DNA from: Chitinophaga sancti
GTDB taxonomy: Bacteria > Bacteroidota > Bacteroidia > Chitinophagales > Chitinophagaceae
NCBI RefSeq assembly: GCF_034424315.1
Contig: NZ_CP139972.1
Span: 1,240,001-1,304,000 of the forward strand
Direction of reading: 5' to 3'
Length of the DNA stretch: 64,000 nt
Shown: piece after piece, positions 63,283-64,000 of the stretch
Layout of the letters: the number at the start of each line of letters is the position of its first letter
Position numbering within the stretch: position 1 is the stretch's first letter
The notes under the pieces: model-generated
Seen by the model: the letters and a program-made list of their open reading frames with translations, nothing else
Databases searched by the model: none
Told to the model about the DNA's origin: nothing
Program-made: the position numbers and the translations under genes

Positions 63283-64000
63283 ATGAGAAACGCCGTCAAA
63301 CTCTTCCACATTAAGGGTATCCCGGTGGGGGTACACTGGATCTTCCTGCTGGTTAGCTGCTGGATACTATTTGTTCCGATCATTTCACGTGGCGACTCTC
63401 AAAGTATAGGCTGGACCGCCATGGGCGTGCTGTCTATCTGGGCTTGTGTGATGCTGCATGAACTGGGCCATACCATCGCCAGTATGCACGCTGGTATACC
63501 GGTCAAAAATATACGCCTGCTGCCTACCGGTGGCCTGCCTACTATCGCAATGCAACCTGAAAAAATGAGTCATCAGTTACTGATCACTTTTGCAGGTCCT
63601 GCCGTCAATTTGGTCATTGCCCTGCTGTTACTGCCCTTCCTGGATGAGTATATTCCATTCTGGGATACGCATCAGCTGGTCTTCAATATCACACCCAATA
63701 ACTACCTGATATTTCTACACAATATCAACGTAATGCTCGTGGTGTTTAACCTGCTTCCCGCCTTTCCAATGGATATGGAAAGACTCCTTCCTCCACAGGC
63801 TTCCCTGATGGGTACCCGCATCCTGGGCGTGCTGTTCTTTATCGGTGGCACTGTGACACTGAACCGCTGGCTGGTATTCTTTGGATTGTACCTGCTGCTG
63901 ATGGGCGCTACTGAAAAAAGACTGGTGCTGAAACCAACTGTTAAGAATGTGTGTCTGGGTGACATTGTAAATACTGACTTCAAAACAGTGAATGCCGGGT
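63283..64000 (+). CDS. Site-2 protease family (M50) metalloprotease, partial
   Basis: 239 residues are visible before the window edge. Begins MRNAVKLFHIKGIPVGVHW, typical of the SREBP S2P-like rhomboid-neighbour family with an N-terminal membrane entry. Zinc site H59-E-L-G-H63, and NLLPAFPMD with Asp164, the third ligand. The usual FPxDGGR is here FPMDMER, so the two glycines are replaced. Four or more membrane helices. It cleaves substrates within the membrane; in relatives a CBS pair follows. The C-terminus is outside the window. Confidence 0.85.
   Translation, partial: MRNAVKLFHIKGIPVGVHWIFLLVSCWILFVPIISRGDSQSIGWTAMGVLSIWACVMLHELGHTIASMHAGIPVKNIRLLPTGGLPTIAMQPEKMSHQLLITFAGPAVNLVIALLLLPFLDEYIPFWDTHQLVFNITPNNYLIFLHNINVMLVVFNLLPAFPMDMERLLPPQASLMGTRILGVLFFIGGTVTLNRWLVFFGLYLLLMGATEKRLVLKPTVKNVCLGDIVNTDFKTVNAG

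Overview
The window looks like chromosome of a soil-type Bacteroidota, most likely Chitinophaga or a close relative. The evidence is a SusC/SusD pair with glycoside hydrolases, many lipoproteins and 'AQ'-type signal peptides, promoters with the Bacteroidota -7 element TAnnTTTG, a split KdpD, FtsX-type permeases, and a T6SS-iii-like VgrG with a DUF4280 PAAR-like effector. All family names come from motif recognition; no search was run.

Layout. 0-4.3 kb: end of kdpC, a repeat-expanded GNAT gene, the N-terminal half of KdpD and a separate histidine kinase. 4.3-12 kb: small exported proteins, an epimerase-like gene, a lone acyltransferase, an AAA15 ATPase, a SMUG-like glycosylase and an MFS exporter. 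12-16.5 kb: Crp/Fnr regulator, an NTF2-like gene cut by an IS4-family element, DoxX, HAD phosphatase. 17-28.3 kb: a polysaccharide utilization locus (GH30, GH3, SusD, SusC) with, immediately upstream, a membrane 7TM-DISM sensor fused to a transposase-type zinc ribbon. 28.4-40.5 kb: a VgrG effector island on the minus strand with two effector/lipoprotein pairs and a decayed duplicate of one effector tip. 40.9-45.3 kb: FtsX permease and a three-gene cluster with SdpA/SdpB-like features. 46-64 kb: DUF892 protein, alpha-fucosidase, NDH-2, DUF4197, esterase, FAD/Rieske oxidoreductase, an outer-membrane pair, a zincin-like lipoprotein, DUF1266, a DUF6717-like protein and a partial site-2 protease.

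The most unusual property is not a single gene. Many genes are followed by tandem copies of their own 3' coding end, stop codon included (units of about 50, 62, 89, 95, 121, 130, 160 and 223 bp). In several places each copy keeps the reading frame and is preceded by its own in-frame ATG, so the arrays read as chains of mini-ORFs repeating the parent protein's C-terminus. One array has a TGATG or TAATG stop-start overlap at each junction. Other arrays (46, 26, about 25, about 88, about 95 and about 103 bp) lie in intergenic DNA without clear coding origin. Three palindromic MITE-like elements and one IS add to the repeat load.
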